A stretch of 64,000 nucleotides of DNA, taken from positions 295,620 to 359,619 of the forward strand of contig CAJXJK010000002.1 of assembly GCA_913054135.1 (NCBI GenBank), read 5' to 3'. The notes under the pieces were generated by a model. It ran no database searches, was not told the DNA's origin, and worked only from the letters and a program-made list of their open reading frames with translations. Source of the DNA: an uncultured Flavobacteriales bacterium. GTDB taxonomy: Bacteria > Bacteroidota > Bacteroidia > Flavobacteriales_D > Crocinitomicaceae. Positions 61,274-64,000 of this stretch are shown here, in pieces. Both the position numbers and the translations under genes were made by a program. The stretch's first letter is position 1. Each line of letters begins with the position of its first letter.

Positions 61274-63922
61274 TTAGTGTCTAACCACAATTCTTTGAGT
61301 CATTTTAGAATTAGCCGAAAACAGCTCAACTAAATAAACGCCATTTTCAAATGATGATAAATCAATGTTTGAAATTGCATTTGAAGTTGAAGTAGCGTAA
61401 ACTAATCTTCCATTCATATCTAGTAAATTAATATTCACTAAGTCTGAATTTCCGTCAATGTTAATGTTCAATTCGTTTGCTACTGGATTTGGGAAGAACG
61501 ATACATTTCGTCCGTCAATTTGATCTAATCCTACAAAAACAACTTGTACACAATCAGAAGTATCTGTACATCCCGTAGCCGAAGTAACAATTACTGCAGC
61601 TTGGTCACCACTAATATTTAAGCCTGCAGAGAGGTCAAGTGAATCTCCTGTTGCTCCAACAATATCTGTTGAATCATTACAATTAATCCATTGATAAGTT
61701 CCATTCTGCTCAGCTACTTCGTAAGTACACCATACTGGCATTGTCACTGTAACATCTGGCATCATTGGTTGAACAACCTCAATACTATCTTCAATCGAAC
61801 ATCCGTTAGCATCTGTAGCAATTATAACATACACACCTGCAGTCAACATTGTCAAGTCTTCTGTATCGTCAGTGTCTCCAGTTCCATCATTATCCCAATC
61901 AAAAAGAATAGTACCTGATCCTCCAGAAATCGTCAAATCAATTTCTCCATCAGCTGTTCCTCCACAAGAAACATTTGTTGAATCAAGAGAATATGTAATT
62001 GCTGCTGGCTCGGCCACAGTTCCATCAGTTGTTGCTGTACATCCAATTCCGTCCATTACGGTCAATGTCCATGTTCCAGGTCCTATAGGATCTAAATCTT
62101 CAACATCATCAAAATCACCTGATGCATCATTATCCCAATCATAAGTAATGGTTCCTACACCACCAGTGGTCGTAATAAATACACCTCCATCATCTAATCC
62201 ATTACATGAAACATCATGAACACTATCGGTCACTACAGAAATTGTTGAACCAGCATCAATTGTGATATCAACTGTACATGAATCAATATTTCCATAATCA
62301 TCTTCAGCATATAAAGTCACTTGATTTAATCCTTCGTTAGAACAATCAAAATCATAAGTTGAAAGGTAAATAGTATCAAGTCCGCAAATATCAGCTGTTC
62401 CATTGTCTAAATCTGTTGCTAACAAAGTTGTATCACCAGTTGAATTCAATACAATAGTCATTGCACCTACACAATCAACCACTGGAGGTAAAGTGTCTAA
62501 AACTGTTACCACTGCAGTACAAGTGTTCACACCTAAGTTATCATCAGTTACTGTTAATGTCACTGAAGTTCCAGCCGGAGTTGGAGGTGTAGTAAATGTT
62601 CCTACAGGAATTGGAGAAGTTGCTGTTCCGTTAGACGTTTCACCATCTAAAGCATTCGGCCCACTGAAAGACCAACTACCTAAAGCAAAGGTAGAACCAT
62701 CAGGGCCTGTTGAAGAATTTCTATAGGCCCATCCATCAAGATACTCCCAAGCTTGCCCGGTTCCATCCACATTGATATCACCAAAAACATCAATGACTGC
62801 GCCGCCTTCAAATAGTTCAATGGCATCATCTCCGTTTATTGACATAGCTCCGGTCGTGTAGTCAGGTGCAAAACCAAACCATGAAGTAAATTGTGGAGCT
62901 TCTGATGCCACGTAAATATAATCACCCGCACTTGCCGAAGCAGCAGGAAAGGTAAATTCTTCACCGTCAGAACCAAAACCGTTGTTCGCAGATCCCAAAC
63001 CGTATTGACTTAAATCAGCAATATCATTTATCACATATAACTCAACTCCTTTAGGAAGACCTCCCGTTAATGGAGCATCATAGACAGATGAAATTACCAA
63101 AGAAGGATTTGATCCTATCACAACATCACCACAAGTAAATGCAGTTTGAGAAGCCGAAAAAGAAACTGAAGTCGCGCAAATAGGCATTGAACCGCCGTCT
63201 AAGTCAGCATCATTAATTGTAGCATTACCCGCTCCATCTAAATAAGCATTGATATTTTGGCAAACTGCCGTTGGTGGATCAGTACATGTATAATTAATTG
63301 TCAACTGAGGTGCAACACCTTGATCTTTTGATCCAAATCTTCTTGTATTTTGGTTCACAGTTTCGTCTCCGATCAATATCCATCCCATATTATTACCAGG
63401 ATTATCTAACCAATCTTGAACATCTAAAACCATTTGTGCTGAAGACCAAGCATAAGTTCCTAATGCAGGAGGTAATGCTGTTGTTGCAGATAATGCTCCG
63501 AAGTCTCCACCGGCAGATGTCCAAGTAGAAGTACCAATCATGGCATCTGACCATGTAGCATCAGGAGCGACGGCTGTAGCCCCCATTCCTGTTCCAACCG
63601 AAGTTCCTTCACCCCAAGCCGTAGTAACTGGATGCAAATCATAATCATCAGTTCCTGCTCCACCAGCAACCTGATCAGCATTTAATTCTAATGAAACTGA
63701 AGTAATTGTCGCTCCAGCCGGAATAGAACCATCAATATCAAACTGCAAAAGCGCTCGTCTAAAATTAAATGTATTCGTGGTTCCTGAAAACAATCGACCC
63801 ATTCCGTTAGAATTGGTAGATTCAGAATAAATTGAATTGTCTTGTGATGGGGCTATGGTTACACTTTGTGCAGTAGCTCCAAGACTCAATCCAAGAAGAG
63901 AAAGAAGTAAAAGTTTTTTCAT
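61274..63922 (-). CDS. Secreted T9SS type A protein with DNRLRE-type, lamin-tail-like and SprB repeats
   Basis: About 882 residues from the internal ATG at ~63922, where the signal peptide (MKKLLLLSLLGLSLGATAQ) begins. Order: DNRLRE/CBM-like domain (~20-205, ending APQLTINY), a lamin-tail-like domain (~270-430, with SSVYDAPLTGGLPKGVELYV and GDDAIELFEG), a HYR-like unit (~470-550), two SprB-type repeats (SCNGLDDGGVFITTTGG and SCGGTADGEIDLTISGG), then NVSFFPNPVANELNI...MNGRLVYA...GVYLVEL, the type A T9SS signal. A surface adhesin is inferred. A TACATTTG promoter-like element lies about 25 nt upstream. Confidence 0.87.
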   Translation of the reverse strand: MKKLLLLSLLGLSLGATAQSVTIAPSQDNSIYSESTNSNGMGRLFSGTTNTFNFRRALLQFDIDGSIPAGATITSVSLELNADQVAGGAGTDDYDLHPVTTAWGEGTSVGTGMGATAVAPDATWSDAMIGTSTWTSAGGDFGALSATTALPPALGTYAWSSAQMVLDVQDWLDNPGNNMGWILIGDETVNQNTRRFGSKDQGVAPQLTINYTCTDPPTAVCQNINAYLDGAGNATINDADLDGGSMPICATSVSFSASQTAFTCGDVVIGSNPSLVISSVYDAPLTGGLPKGVELYVINDIADLSQYGLGSANNGFGSDGEEFTFPAASASAGDYIYVASEAPQFTSWFGFAPDYTTGAMSINGDDAIELFEGGAVIDVFGDINVDGTGQAWEYLDGWAYRNSSTGPDGSTFALGSWSFSGPNALDGETSNGTATSPIPVGTFTTPPTPAGTSVTLTVTDDNLGVNTCTAVVTVLDTLPPVVDCVGAMTIVLNSTGDTTLLATDLDNGTADICGLDTIYLSTYDFDCSNEGLNQVTLYAEDDYGNIDSCTVDITIDAGSTISVVTDSVHDVSCNGLDDGGVFITTTGGVGTITYDWDNDASGDFDDVEDLDPIGPGTWTLTVMDGIGCTATTDGTVAEPAAITYSLDSTNVSCGGTADGEIDLTISGGSGTILFDWDNDGTGDTDDTEDLTMLTAGVYVIIATDANGCSIEDSIEVVQPMMPDVTVTMPVWCTYEVAEQNGTYQWINCNDSTDIVGATGDSLDLSAGLNISGDQAAVIVTSATGCTDTSDCVQVVFVGLDQIDGRNVSFFPNPVANELNINIDGNSDLVNINLLDMNGRLVYATSTSNAISNIDLSSFENGVYLVELFSANSKMTQRIVVRH

Positions 63923-64000
63923 AAATATTGAATTATTTGAGAGCAAATGTAGGCATAAAACCATGGCAAGGCAAGAACAAATAATTATCAAATTATTAAC

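Noticed and set aside
61691..62726. Overlapping plus-strand frames inside the SprB-repeat gene
   Set aside because: Opposite-strand shadows of a repetitive Asp/Gly/Thr-rich coding region.
1..64000. CRISPR array, prophage or insertion sequence
   Set aside because: No regularly spaced repeats, no integrase, transposase, capsid or terminase gene was seen.

Overview
The window comes from the chromosome of a low-G+C member of the Bacteroidota, most likely a marine Flavobacteriales lineage (Crocinitomicaceae/Cryomorphaceae-like; the family is an inference). Seen in the sequence: four large secreted proteins with type IX secretion (T9SS) C-terminal sorting domains, many short lipoproteins with an SC lipobox, few Shine-Dalgarno sites, many genes with a TANNTTTG-type -7 promoter element as in Bacteroidota, and menB of menaquinone synthesis. 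There is no rRNA operon, prophage, insertion sequence or CRISPR array. Coding density is very high: four convergent gene pairs share one CTAA tetranucleotide as both stop codons.

Layout. 1-9 kb: 3' end of priA, plsC, then a minus-strand block of secreted proteins (T9SS type B FN3 protein, peptidase-C25-like T9SS protein, lipoproteins). 9-14.5 kb: hisS-hutH-membrane protein operon, a divergent pair of membrane proteins, aroK. 14.6-15.4 kb: tRNA-Lys(UUU) and tRNA-Leu(GAG) flanking a lipoprotein gene. 15.6-24.9 kb: secreted proteins of unknown function, menB, a serpin, a large secreted pair at 20.8-24.1 kb, and an L,D-transpeptidase. 25-31.5 kb: C-terminal processing protease, DUF1573 lipoprotein, glycosyltransferase-like membrane protein, membrane-anchored MutS-like ATPase and an SDR. 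31.6-38.3 kb: orphan HisKA_2 sensor kinase and a housekeeping run (cmk, fbaB, accD, rpsO, pnp). 38.3-42.4 kb: an accessory-looking segment (Crp-like regulator, SMP-30-like lipoprotein, MORN-variant protein, lipoprotein) carrying two copies of a structured repeat. 42.4-55.8 kb: a dense, mostly plus-strand run of small genes (DUF2200, SpoU methyltransferase, porin, PA-domain T9SS protein, VOC, flavin reductase, HD, DUF4442, AhpD-like, CDF transporter, DsbA-like, DUF3820, SGNH hydrolase, an orphan RluA-associated domain). 55.8-64 kb: DEAD-box helicase, rlmF, a Cys-cluster anchored protein, an intradiol-dioxygenase-like lipoprotein, a divergent secreted protein/DegQ-like protease pair, and a T9SS protein with SprB repeats.

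The most notable signals are: (1) a structured repeat present at 38359-38388 and 40206-40235 (25 of 30 bases identical, with a compensatory base-pair change) that brackets the Crp/SMP-30 module; (2) back-to-back sigma-54-like -24/-12 elements between 59764 and 59903; (3) a three-hairpin intergenic element at 61106-61188; (4) a standalone protein matching the accessory N-terminal domain of some RluA-type pseudouridine synthases; (5) candidate leaderless promoters at aroK, rlmF and the CDF transporter. I saw no defence island or recognisable novel multi-gene system. Start codons were moved downstream of the longest frame where a signal peptide, family N-terminus or promoter element argued for it.
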